Shown here one piece after another: positions 47,494 through 58,462 of a DNA stretch of 64,000 bases. Within the stretch, counting starts at the first letter, position 1, and every line of letters begins with the position of its first letter. Below the pieces are notes generated by a model. It searched no databases. It was given only the letters and a program-made list of their open reading frames with translations, and was not told where the DNA came from. A program made the position numbers and the translations under genes. Source of the stretch: Poa pratensis (lineage: Eukaryota; Streptophyta; Magnoliopsida; Poales; Poaceae). The stretch covers positions 46,696,111 to 46,760,110 of the forward strand of contig CAMZMU010000080.1 of assembly GCA_947311845.1 (NCBI GenBank), written 5' to 3'.

Positions 47494-48653
47494 TATGGTA
47501 TCAGAGCTCTAGGTTGACACGGATTTGTTTTGTGTTTCCACCAAAATCCACCAAATTTTTCTTCGTTTTTGAGAAATTCGAAAATTTCCACCAAAAATAG
47601 CCTTGCCTTGATTCGAGCCGCTCTGTCGATTCGTTGCGTTTTTGGTAGTTTTTGTCCATGGATCTGTTGCTTTAGGACCCCCTCCACCTTTGTTTGCGTT
47701 CCCTAGCCTCAATTTTGCCATTTCTCCACGGATTCGAGGAAGTTTTGGAGCCCAAAATCGCACAAAATTCGAGCAGAAAAGTTGACAGCGGTACTACCGC
47801 CAGCTTAAGCGGTACTACCGCCAGGGCCAAATTTTTCAGAAATTTTTCTTTTCCTCGGTTCGTTTTGGCAATTATCCTTTGTTGTTTGAGTCCTTTCTGG
47901 TGTGCCCTACGTCCACGACATCGACAAGCTTCCGCAGCACACATCTTCAACGCCAAGCGACGACGCCACCAAGGACTCGACTTTTCCCCCACCATCATTT
48001 CCGTTGTGAGCCCTTCTTCCTTTCGTGCAACTTAACCTATTGGACTAGCTCGGTGATATTGCGAGGCATTGCACGTGTTGAGTGTTTGTCTTCAAGTATT
48101 GGCGAGTGTGTATCGTTAGAGAGCTTGGCACTAGCAAAAGAGAAGGATCATCATCTAAAAGCAAAAATCAAAAAAAAAAAGAGAAAAGAAAAGAATCAAG
48201 TGGTGCCAAGTCTCATCTCTTGTAGGTTGCGACAAAGCTAAGACCGCCAAAGTGAGTGTGAGTGTTAACTCTTGTGCAAATCCGTTGCCCACAAAAAGCA
48301 ATTGAGCTAGCGTCCTTCTTGTGTTGGGTGACAATTGAGCACGTAGTCTTCGTTAGCTATCTTCGAGTGCTCGCCCTTTGGTCGCCCAACCCCATCATTC
48401 GCTTTTGTGTGTGTTTCTTCATCATTTGTGGTTGGAGTTTCTTGGGTAATTTGATCATTGTGGATTTTCTCTACCTTTGACAATATACTTGTCGGCGGGT
48501 TTGCTTATTTCGTTTGCCACTTCATACCTTCCTATCCTCATAAGTGTGTGTGTTGGGTGTTAGAACCGGATACTCTCCTCTCAAGCCACATTATACTTGG
48601 GATATAGTTTGTCTTGGTTTTCCTTACCGCACATCTCACTTGTTTCTTGAGAA
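47494..48653 (+). other. PBS and untranslated leader of element 3
   Basis: TGGTATCAGAGC (47496-47507) is complementary to the 3' end of plant initiator Met-tRNA. The 1.1-kb leader has no long ORF. It holds two copies of AGCGGTACTACCGCCAG 21 bp apart (47787 and 47808). Confidence 0.88.
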
Positions 48654-51038
48654 AATGTTTAGGGGAAGTACAAACGGAAGCTCAAGCTCGGATGAGGAAA
48701 TCCATGGTGGAGTTCGCGGTGATCATGGCTATGTCACACAATCCGAGTTCGTCGGTCTTCGACACCTTGTTCGTGATGGCTTAGGCCGCTACGAGCGCCG
48801 TCTCCAAACTCATGATGCCAACTTCAACAAATCAATGCGAACATGGAGCAGATGACCGAAGCTATCAACAACCTTGCGCGACAACGAGCTCCTTCACGCT
48901 CAAGCCGTACAAGAAGCACCTCAAGGTCGACACAAGCACATCATGGACGTCATGAACCTCGCCAAGAACGTCACCATGATTCAAGGAGCGACGCCCATGA
49001 ACGACCTCCTCCTATCGTTGAACAAACACATGACCTTCACGCGAACAATGCCAATGCGCATCAAGAACAACCTCACCAAAATGATGATCGTCGCGCACGC
49101 ATACCATCACCACCACCGCCACGACGTGATCGTCATGACCCATTGGCTAATGACAATGGCGTTCCGGGTGCGAATGACTTTGGTGAACAAGGACATCACC
49201 CTCGTCATCCTCCAAGGCCACGCCATCAACATAATGACAATGCGAACAATGTCGAGCAACCCGTTCCTCAACAAGAGCTACCTCCTCAACATGCGCCTCG
49301 TCAAGAGCTCCCTCATGATCGTCACCAACACCAACGTTCCGAGTCAAGTGATAACGAGTCAAGCCTACACAATGGTGATGGACTCAACCGAAGGAGACGT
49401 GGACGTGCATTCCCACGTGGTGGCCAACGTGACGACTATGATGACTTGACCAACGTCCGCTTTGACATACCCAAGTTCTACGGCACAAGTGATCCGGAAG
49501 CTTACTTCTCATGGGTACTCAAGGTTGACAAGATCTTCCGTGTGCAACGCTTCTCCGACAAAAAGAAGGTTGCCTTAGCTTCGATGGAGTTTGAAGAGTA
49601 TGCTCTCTTGTGGTGGGAACAACTACAAGATGCTCGCGTCGCTAACCACCAACAACCAATTGACACTTGGGTTGAAATGAAAGAAACAATGTACAAGCGC
49701 TTCGTGCCAAGCCATTACACTAGAGACTTATACAAGAAGTTGCAAGAGTTGAAGCAAGGTTTGAAGTCCGTTGACGAGTACTACAAGGAAATGGAAATCT
49801 CCATGATGAGAGCCAATGTCAACGAGTACGAAGAGCAATCCATGGCTCGTTTCATGAATGGCCTCAACTACCCCATCAAGAAGATCGTGGAGTTCCAACC
49901 ATATGCCTCTTTGGTTGAGCTAGTACATCAAGCTTCCAAGGCCGAGCGCCACGTGCTTGAAGAGCTCAAATACCTCAAGACAAAGGCATTCTACGCCAAC
50001 AAGCCTTCTTCGTCAACTCCTACACATTCACAAGCTCTTCCTCAAGCGAACACTCGAGGTCCTCCAAGAGTCTCTACATCGACATCTCAAGCGCCTCAAC
50101 CTTTCAAGAAAGTACCTCCCTCTTCCAAGGCGCCTCAAGGATCTTCGTCCGGCACAAGACTCTTGCAATGTTACAAGTGCGGCGGACAAGGGCACAAATC
50201 TTTTGAGTGCACCAACAAGAAGGTCATGATCATCAATGACATGGGAGAGTATGAATCTATGAGTGAAGATGAGTACAATGCTTTGAACAAGGTCGCCACA
50301 ATGCAAAGTGCTCAAGAAGAAGAAAGTGAGATATATTGTGATGGCGACAACAAAGACCCTTCCTTGGTTGTGGCAAGAGCTCTAACCACCAATGTTCAAG
50401 TAGAAGAAGACCAAAGATGCAACTTGTTTCACACTAGAGCGGGAGTCAATGGCAAGTCCGTCAAGGTCATCATAGATGGTGGAAGTTGTCACAACCTAGC
50501 GAGCAAAGAACTTTGTGATAAGCTCGACTTGAAGTTCAAGAAGCACCCACATCCATACCATGTCCAATGGTTAAGTGATTCCGGAGCCGTCAAGATTCAA
50601 CACATGGTGCAAGTGTCCTTCAAGATCGGAGCCTATGAAGATACGGTTGATTGTGATGTTGTGCCTATGACCGTTTGTCACTTACTTCTTGGACGTCCAT
50701 GGCAATTTGACAAGGGTGCTATGCATGATGGAAGAACAAATTACTATAGCTTCAAGAACAACGACAAGACCTTCGTCCTTCGTCCCATGTCACCGAGTCA
50801 AGTCATTGCCGAAAATGCGAAGTCAATAGCAAGGGCTCAACATGACTTTAACCATCCAAATGACCATAGGCGCCATCCAACCGCACAAGAAAGGGCGGTG
50901 CGAGAGAAAGCTTCTAGTGAGACGAGTGGTGAGCGAGAGATCCACCATAAAGTGAGTGAGAGCCACAAGCCAAATGAGAGTGATACTTCCAAAAGAGTCC
51001 CACAAAACTTACACTATTTGCCACAAAGAGAGAAATGA
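48654..51038 (+). pseudogene. gag-protease of element 3
   Basis: ATG at 48654 (MFRGSTNGSSSS). A shift near 48830 moves to the main frame (48843-51038). Arg/His-rich N-terminal region, capsid core (FDIPKFYGTSDPEAYFSWV, YALLWWEQL, RFVPSHYTRDLYKKL), CCHC knuckle CYKCGGQGHKSFEC (about 50170), then the protease with VKVIIDGGSCHNLAS and LLLGRPWQFDKG. TGA at 51036-51038 overlaps the ATG of the next frame (AATGAGG). A lost A in the preceding A-run would explain the break. Confidence 0.88.
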
Positions 51039-52560
51039 GGGAGTTGAGAGAGAACCCATCCACCCTCCACTATGTGCTCATATGCAAGGGTGAAGTTTCT
51101 ATGACTAACACTTTCACAAACCTTCCTCCTCCTTTGTTGTCTCTTTTGCAGGACTTTGAAGATGTTTTCCCTCAAGATGTGCCCCCGGGACTACCTCCTC
51201 TACGCGGAATCGAGCACCGCATCGACCTTGTTCCCGGCGCACCGCTACCAAACCGCGCTCCTTACCGCACCAACCCAGAAGAAACAAAGGAGATCGAGCG
51301 GCAAATACAAGAACTTCTTGCCATGGGACACATCCGCGAGAGCTTGAGTCCGTGTGCCGTGCCCGTCATCTTGGTACCCAAGCACGACAACACTCTTCGC
51401 CTTTGCATGGATTGTCACCCCATCAACGCCATAACCGTTCGGTATCGCCATCCTATCCCTCGTCTTGATGATATGCTCGATGAGCTTTGTGGTTCCGCTA
51501 TATTCTCCAAAATTGATCTTAAGAGTGGATATCACCAAACACATGTGTGAAGGTGATGAATGGAAGACCGCATTTAAAACTAAGCTTGGTCTTTATGAGT
51601 GGCTCGTCATGCCATTTGGCCTTTCCAATGCACCTTCTACCTTTATGCGTCTCATGAATCATGTTTTGCGTCCTTTTATTGGCAAATTTGTTGTGGTATA
51701 CTTTGACGACATCCTTATCTATAGCAAGTCTTTGTAAGAACACACTTCTCATGTTGCTCAAGTTTTGTTGGTTCTTCGCAATGAAAAGCTTTATGCAAAT
51801 CTTTCTAAGTGCACTTTTGCCACCAACAAACTTGTTTTCTTGGGTTTTGTTGTTTCTTCGGATGGAGTTGAAGTTGATGATGCCAAGATACAAGCAATTC
51901 GGACTTGGCCTTTTCCGACATCACTTGAGGAGTTGAGACGCTTTCTTGGTTTTGCCGGATTTTACCGACGTTTCATCAAGGATTTTTCCACAATTGCTTG
52001 CCCCCTCCATGAACTTACAAAGAAGAATGTACCTTTCATTTGGGGCAACGCACATGATTTTGCTTTCAATGAGCTCAAGCGGTTATTAACCGAAGCACCA
52101 CTCCTTGCCCTTCCGGATTTCTCTAAACATTTGAGATTGAATGCGATGCAAGTGGATTGGGTAGTGGTGGAGTGTTTATGCAAAACGGTAGACCCATCGC
52201 ATACCATAGTGAGAAACTAGATGGAGCTCGCTTGAATTACCCCATTTATGGCAAAGAGTTATTTGCTTTGGTTCGTGTTTTGGATGTGTGGCAACATTAC
52301 CTTCGTCCTAAGGAATTTGTCATTCATTCCGACCATGAATCCTTGAAATATTTGAAAAGTCAAACAAATTTGAACAAAAGACATGCTAAGTGGGTTGAGT
52401 TCATTGAGTCTTTCACTTTTGTAATCAAATACAAGAAAGGTAAAGACAACGTGGTCGCGGATGCTCTATCCCGCAAGGCCAACCAACTTACACGTCTTGA
52501 TATTAGTGTTTTGGGTTTGGATGAGATTAAAGAGTTGTATGCTACTGATGCTTTCTTTGG
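51035..52560 (+). pseudogene. reverse transcriptase / RNase H of element 3
   Basis: RT motifs [69 protein letters not shown] (YFDD) and RFLGFAGFYRRFI. RNase H follows: [35 protein letters not shown] and [11 protein letters not shown]. Breaks: a shift at about 51545 after SGYHQ, TAA at 51735-51737 (L-stop-EH), and a missing base in a T-run at about 52132. Confidence 0.88.
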
Positions 52561-53783
52561 AGACATTTTCGCTCAATGTTCGGAGCACAAAAGAATTGGT
52601 GATTTCTATTTACACAAAGGTTTCTTGTTTAAGGCTAACAAACTATGTATACCCGAGTCTTCGCTTCGTTTGGTACTTTTGAAGGAATCTCATGGCGGAT
52701 CACTCATGGGTCATTTTGGACGTGACAAGACCTTTGCGATGCTCTCCACAAACTACTATTGGCCAAGGATGTATCGGGATGTGAACCGCTTGGTGCAACG
52801 ATGTTCAACATGTCTCAAAGCTAAGTCTACTCTAAACTCTCATGGTTTATACACACCTTTGCCTATTCCACATCACCCATGGTCCGATATAGCTATGGAT
52901 TTTGTCTTAGGACTCCCACGCACTAAAACAAACAAAGATTCCATCTTTGTCGTCATTGATCGCTTCTCTAAAATGGCACACTTTATACCTTGCAACAAGA
53001 GCGACGATGCTTCACACATTGCTTCTTTGTTTTTCAGGGAAATCGTACGCCTTCATGGCGTGCCCAAGACCATTGTGTCGGATCGTGACACCAAGTTCGT
53101 GAGCTATTTTTGGAAGACTTTGATGGCCATGATGGGAATCAAGCAACTATTCTCCACCGCATACCACCCTCAAACCGATGGCCAAACCGAAGTGGTGAAC
53201 CGAAGCCTTTCCACACTCCTTCGTGTGTTGATCAAGACTAACTTGAAGAATTGGGAAGAGTGCATCCCACACGCCGAGTTCGCCTACAATCGAGCACTAC
53301 ATCGCGCAACAAAGAGAACACCCTTTGAGGTCGTCTATGGCTACAACCCCTACACCGCGCTCGACATGCTACCACTTCCACTCCGTGAGCAAGTCAACAT
53401 GGACTTCGACAAGCGTGCCGCTTACATGAAGAAACTACACGAAGACACAAGGGCCACGCTTGAGAAGCACAACGAAGACCATACTATGAAGATGAACAAG
53501 AACAAGCGCCCCATGATCTTTGAAGAAGGAGACCTTGTTTGGCTACATCTACGCAAGGACCGTTTTCCCCGATGAGAGAAAGTCTAAGCTCGCGCCAAGA
53601 GGAGATGGCCCTTTCAAGGTTATCAAGCGCATCAACGACAATGCATACAAGATCGACATATCCAAGTCCAAGTACGGCGTTCATGACACCTTCAATGTTG
53701 CCGACATCTCACCTTACTTTGGAAACCCAAGTGATGATGAGGACGAAGAGTCGAGGACGACTCTTTTCCAAGGGGGGAGATGA
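52560..53783 (+). pseudogene. integrase of element 3
   Basis: H-H-C-C zinc motif ([13 protein letters not shown] ... CSTCLKAK). Catalytic D, D, E in [20 protein letters not shown] and [11 protein letters not shown]-terminal GDLVWLHL, then after a shift in a C-run at about 53570 [16 protein letters not shown], the GPF module. Ends [10 protein letters not shown] and an acidic tail with TGA at 53781; no chromodomain. Confidence 0.88.
53770..53780 (+). promoter_or_regulatory. polypurine tract of element 3
   Basis: AAGGGGGGAGA directly before the 3' LTR, start of plus-strand DNA synthesis. Confidence 0.9.
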
Positions 53784-54901
53784 TGTAGTGCAACCTAGGT
53801 ACACAACACCAACACCATCAAATGGCCCATTGACAAGAGCAAGAGTCAAAGCTCTCCATGATAAGGTGAATTCACTCCTATCTATGTGCGATCTCGACAC
53901 CCCTTTGAATGGGTTGCTACTTCATTCCGATACCTTGTGTGTGCTCAGCTATGGTGGACCTGAAGCCCCCTATGAAGATGGCCAAGAGGCGACGCATGAA
54001 GATGGACAAGGATCGAGTCAAGGCGATGAAGAGGAAGAAGAGAAGATGGAGAAGAAATCCCGAGGCGGCGGTACTACCGCTGGGATAAGCGGTACTACCG
54101 CCCCTGGTCCAGGCAGGCCGAACCAGCCCCACGCCAGCGGTATCGGCAGTGGTACCGCCTGGTACCGCGAGCGTGGGAGGAGCCAGCGCCCACCTCAGCG
54201 GCAGCAACCGCTACCGCCACGAGCTACCGCCAAAACCCCTGTCGGACCCCTTACCCGGTACCGCTAGCGGTACCGGCGGCGGTACTGGACGGTACCGGGG
54301 GCGTGGGATGAATCGAAGCTCGCCCGCGTTGGCGGTACCACCGGCTATCCCAGCGGTACTACCGCCAGTGCGGGAGCCTGCTCGCCAGATCTGCTGTGCA
54401 ACCTTATCCATTCGTCTCGTTTTGGATCTAGACTATTTAAGGCACCCCTTGGACTAGATCTAGGGTTAGACTATGATTTGGGAACTAAAGTAGAGCCTTG
54501 CTCCTTCTTCTCAAAGTGTCTCTTTCCTCCTATGGAGATGAATCAAGACCTCCACATGTGGAGATGAACCAAGGCCTCCTCTTGAGGAGAAGATCCCTGC
54601 GTGGATACCAAGGCTCCGCTTGTAGTTGCGATTACTTGCTAATCTTCCCTCTTAGAGTGTAGATTGGGTTGGTTGGATTGACCAATTGGACAAACAATCC
54701 TAAGAGTAAGGTGTGCTTGGGAGAGGAGGATTGGGGGCTGCCCTCGGGGATTTGTTACCAGTCGATTCTTGCCGGGTTACTACTTGCTATTTACCCTTGT
54801 GTGTTTGATTTCCCCTTTTTGTGTTCATCGTTCTTCGCGTGTTCTTCGTGTTCATCTTCCCCTCCGCACAAATCCGTGAAAATCGGGACCTACCCGCATC
54901 A
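53781..54901 (+). repeat. 3' LTR of element 3
   Basis: 1121 bp copy of 46374-47493, directly after the PPT at 53770-53780. Confidence 0.95.
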
Positions 54902-56299
54902 ACTACGCTCTACCTTCTGCCGCCACGTGATAGCCCTTCCGTAGCGCAAGCACAGGGAGGAAGCCCGGGGCGCCTATAAAAGAAGGAGGAGCAGCACCGT
55001 AGCAAGGGATCGCATTCTCATTCTAGCATAGCCACTTACGCGCAAGGAAGAAGAAGACCACTGTTTCCCTTCCTTGTGTACACCATTGCCAAAAGAGAGC
55101 CCTCGGCAAGCTCATTGTACTGTAACCTCTACAAGCAGTGCAATACAGACAAGCAGGAGTAGCGGTGTTACCTCCACACGAGGGCCGTGAACCTAGGTAC
55201 GGGCTGGTGTTCATCTCTGTCGTGATGTCCCTCCACTTGCTCGACGAGCACCGTCGCCGTGCAGGTTGAGGGTTGTTTGACCAACGTGTTCAGCCCCTTA
55301 CACGAACTCTCTTCGTGAGCTTGACTATCCCTGTTTCGTGGGAGTCATTCTCCGACAGTGTTGATTACTACTTGTGGTTGATGCTATTAAGTTTTATCGG
55401 TGAATTGAAGTATATGTCCAGATTGTTATTCATCATTATATCACCTCTGATCATGATCCATATGATGTCTTGTGAGTAGTTCGTTTAGTTTTTGAGGACA
55501 TGGGAGAAGTCATGCTGTTAGTAGTGGAATTATGTTGAGTAATATTTAATGGTTTGATATTTAAGTTGTGGTGTTATTCTTCTAGTGGTGTCGTGTGAAC
55601 GTCGACTACATGACACTGCACCTTTATGGGCCTAGGGGAATGCATTGTGTATTCGGCTACTAATTGTGGGGTTGCCGGAGTGACAGAAACCTAATCCCCT
55701 GTTAGTAAACCGGTGCATGAGGGAGTGTAGGATCTCAGAGTTTAAGGCTGTGGTCAGATTTATCTTAATTACTTCCTTGTAACGCGGATGCTTGCAAGGG
55801 GTTTAATCACAAGTATGTATTAGTCCAAGTTAGGGCAGTGCATTAGCATAGTTTCACCCACACAACACTTATCAAAACAATAAAGATTAATCGGCTGTAG
55901 GAAGCGAAAGCACTTGATGAAATTCCCGTGTGTCCTCAAGTAAACCAACCGGCTTATCCTTTGCTCTAAAAAGGATTGGGCCACTTGCTGCAACTATTAT
56001 TACTGTCTTTTATTTACACGTATTTTATTTATCTGCAATATCAAAAACTCCTAAAAACTTGTCTGCTAGTATTTACAGTGATTCCTTCATCAAAACTACT
56101 TGTCAACACCTTCTGCTCCTCGTTGGGTTCGACACTCTTATTTATCGAAAGTACTACGATACACCCTCTATACTTGTGGGTCATCACACCACCACAATTG
56201 CATCACACCACAACCATCACATTCATCAAAAATCCACCATAGTCACCACAAATTCACCACGCATCCACACAAGTAACAACAGTAGCAAAAAAAGTTTGG

Positions 56300-56800
56300 G
56301 AATTTCACCAAACACCATGTGTGCGGTGGTGTGGTGCTCGGCTTGGGAGGAGGTCCGGGTGCAGCTCATCGGCGGCGGTCCGGGTGCGGGAGAGGAAGGA
56401 GAGAAGGGGCCGGTGGAGGGCGCACGGGCAGGTGGTGGCTGCGCTCGGGCGGAGGCGCTCAGGGCGAGGGGCGGCTCGGGGTGAGGGCCGGTGGAGGGCG
56501 CACGGGCGAGGCGGCGGCACGGGGCAACGGAGGGTAGCGGCGCGCGCACGGCGGACGCGAGTGGGGGTGGCGGGCGGATGGGGGCCGCGCGGGGTGGCGC
56601 GGGGCGGCGCGGCAGGGGGTGGCGGCGCGTGTGTGCAGAGAGGTTGGGGGCGGGGAGAGGGCGCACGATCTGGATAGAGGTTGGGGGCGGGTGCCCTAAG
56701 TGGGTGGCCCCACGTTACCGCTGGCGGTCAGGCCGGTGTGCGCCAGCGGTATGTTGTTACCGCTGGCGGACGGAGAGCTGTGTCCGCCAGCGGTACATTT
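56300..56800 (-). promoter_or_regulatory. internal CACTA subterminal-like repeats and GC-rich leader
   Basis: At 56715-56795 four copies of TACCGCTGGCGG or CCGCCAGCGGTA occur in both orientations. Reading leftwards they are followed by about 380 bp of G/C-rich, CpG-rich sequence (56320-56700). In En/Spm the 5' end is built like this: subterminal repeats, then a GC-rich untranslated exon. Leftwards comes the second CACTA gene, interrupted by the solo LTR. So this may be its promoter or the true 5' end of a separate element. Confidence 0.55.
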
Positions 56801-56977
56801 TATTTATTTTCTGTTTTGTTGTTTTTTTTTTGTTATTACTTAGTATTTTCAAGTACAATTGCGCATAGCAAAATACGTTTAAAATAGTTGAGTGCATTTA
56901 CATAAATATTCATACACATCATTGTTCAAAACATGTCAAATACAAATTTAAAATAACACACGTCTCGCGCTTCTCTC

Positions 56978-57465
56978 TTAGCGTTTGGCCGTCTTCTTGC
57001 CTTTTTTGGTCTTAGTTGCATAATTTAGCCCCACATTATGACTTCTTCTTTTGAATGGAAGACCTCCTCTCGTGGGTAGCGTGGTTCTGCTTCTTCTGAA
57101 TGTGTATGGCGTGTTATCATCATCTTCAATATTAGGGTCACCGTACTGGTCGAAGTCGTCCTCGTTGGCGATTCCATCCATTCCAATGATGTTTCTTTTG
57201 CCTCTCCTCACGACTACACGACTAGGCTTTGACGGGTCGGTTATGTAGAAGCATTGAGACACGTGCTTAGCCAATACCCATGGCTCATTTTGTGCGGTGA
57301 CGTTCGTACTGCTTGATGAAGTGCCGGCTTCGGGTAAAACCATGGTGGTGAAGTATTGGTCTTCTTTTTTGACGGTGGATAACCTAGCCCATCTCACACG
57401 GAACATCGGCACTTCTTTCCAGAGTAGTTAAGCTCCCAGATCTCCTCTATCCTTCCGTAGTATCT
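56978..57465 (-). pseudogene. CACTA transposase, C-terminal part (DUF4216)
   Basis: Continues the gene interrupted at 62440. YYGRIEEIWELNYSG, then after a one-base shift near 57420 MFRVRWARL, EPWVLAKHVSQCFYI, a RGKRNIIGMDG motif, an acidic stretch, and a Lys-rich end before the stop at 56978. DUF4216 is the usual C-terminal region of grass CACTA transposase genes. Confidence 0.8.
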
Positions 57466-57470
57466 GAACA

Positions 57471-58462
57471 TGATAAGGGGTGGCCCGATCTTCTCAGTGA
57501 GTCGATGGTGGATTTGGTGGATGATGTAGATAACTCGCGGATGCTCTCGAACTCTCCGGCTGTTCCCCGTTTCCAATGCAACAGCTCTTCAACCCAATGG
57601 ATATTCGCAACACCACACGCTGGTGCAACGTAGCCGCCGACCACGAAGCGGTTTTGCAATCTGCTAATTCCCAATGGAACAACAGATCACACTCAAACTT
57701 TGGTAGCAAACTCTCCAGATCGCAACAAAGTGGAGAGGGGAATTCCTGATCGCAGCAAAGAGGAACTCGATTTCAGATGAATGCTTAAAAGCAAGTTCAA
57801 TCTAGGGTTTTGTTTAAACGTGGTCTAACCTAAAATACAACGCAAGGCTATATATATATAGCTGGACACCAACGGAACCAACGCGTAGGTCGGTTTACAA
57901 GCTGAACGTATCTTTCCTCATCTCTCTTAATGGGCCTTCCTAATATTAAATAATCCTGCCCATTTATTTTCCTTGGACGTTGCAATCAAGTGCATGCAAT
58001 CAGCCAACTCCCTCTCGTGCAAATTCTCCTTTCGTACGTACTGGGGCTGCCACGACCTGGCCACCATCGATCACTTCATGCACTCCTTGGCCAACATAAG
58101 TGCAACGCACATGCATGGCAAGCTGGGTCCCACGTTCATGCATGATGTGGTTAGCACATGCATGTAGATTAATTAGCACGTCCAAGTTCTTGTGCTTTGT
58201 GGCTAATTTCCGTATCTTGGTCGCCGTCCTCGCGTGTCTGCTGGTCGCCGTCCTCCCTCTCCTCCCGCTGGCGCCATTTCGACGGATGCCAAATCTAATC
58301 AAATAATAATACAATGATTTAGATAGTATATAATTCTGAGATATCAAAGTATTATTTTTAACAAGGAATAAATTCACCTGATAATAATCATCAGTTAGGC
58401 TTAATATTTCCTTCCAGTTCAAACATGAATAACCACTATAATTCATAGATATATCCTCACCA
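57471..58462 (-). repeat. 3' LTR of element 4
   Basis: 992 bp copy of 61450-62439. TATA box at about 57848-57861. The interior ORF runs on into it. Confidence 0.93.

Larger units (their letters stand above)
46374..54901 (+). mobile_element. Ty3/gypsy retrotransposon (element 3), chromovirus-like RT, young
   Basis: LTRs 46374-47493 and 53781-54901, TSD ACTAC (46369-46373, 54902-54906), PBS for Met-tRNA, PPT AAGGGGGGAGA. Gag-protease-RT-RNase H-integrase order on the plus strand. RT has YFDD and integrase a GPF module, as in chromoviruses, but no chromodomain follows. By eye the LTRs differ by 7 substitutions and 3 indels in 1120 bp (about 0.25 My), although the coding frame has at least six breaks. 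Confidence 0.94.
33682..55357 (+). mobile_element. Ty3/gypsy Tat-lineage LTR retrotransposon (element 2)
   Basis: LTRs start TGTCGGCCC and end TCTCCGACA, flanked by GTGTT (33677-33681 and 55358-55362). Order: 5' LTR, PBS, gag, protease, RT, RNase H, archaeal-type RNase H, integrase, spacer, antisense gene, PPT, 3' LTR. The 3' LTR is split by element 3. GC-rich throughout. LTRs differ by about 9 substitutions in 1036 bp by eye (roughly 0.35 My), plus about as many one-base indels. Confidence 0.94.
45783..55357 (+). repeat. 3' LTR of element 2, in two parts
   Basis: Parts 45783-46373 and 54907-55357 together match 33682-34717. Element 3 plus a second ACTAC lies between them. TATA box of the right part at 54975-54982. 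Confidence 0.95.
33022..56186 (+). mobile_element. solo LTR (Sabrina-like), split by element 2
   Basis: Begins TGATACGTCC at 33022 and ends GGGTCATCA at 56186, flanked by CACCA on both sides (33017-33021, 56187-56191). The two parts, 33022-33681 and 55363-56186, total about 1.48 kb and are contiguous apart from element 2 and its GTGTT duplication. There is no internal domain, so it is a solo LTR left by LTR-LTR recombination. It contains a (CATCAT/CACC)-type trinucleotide-rich stretch at 33528-33612. No protein is encoded. Confidence 0.85.

Noticed and set aside
51035..51038. ATGA overlap of gag and pol as programmed translational coupling
   Set aside because: A lost A in the adjacent A-run explains it better, and neighbouring single-base breaks have the same character.
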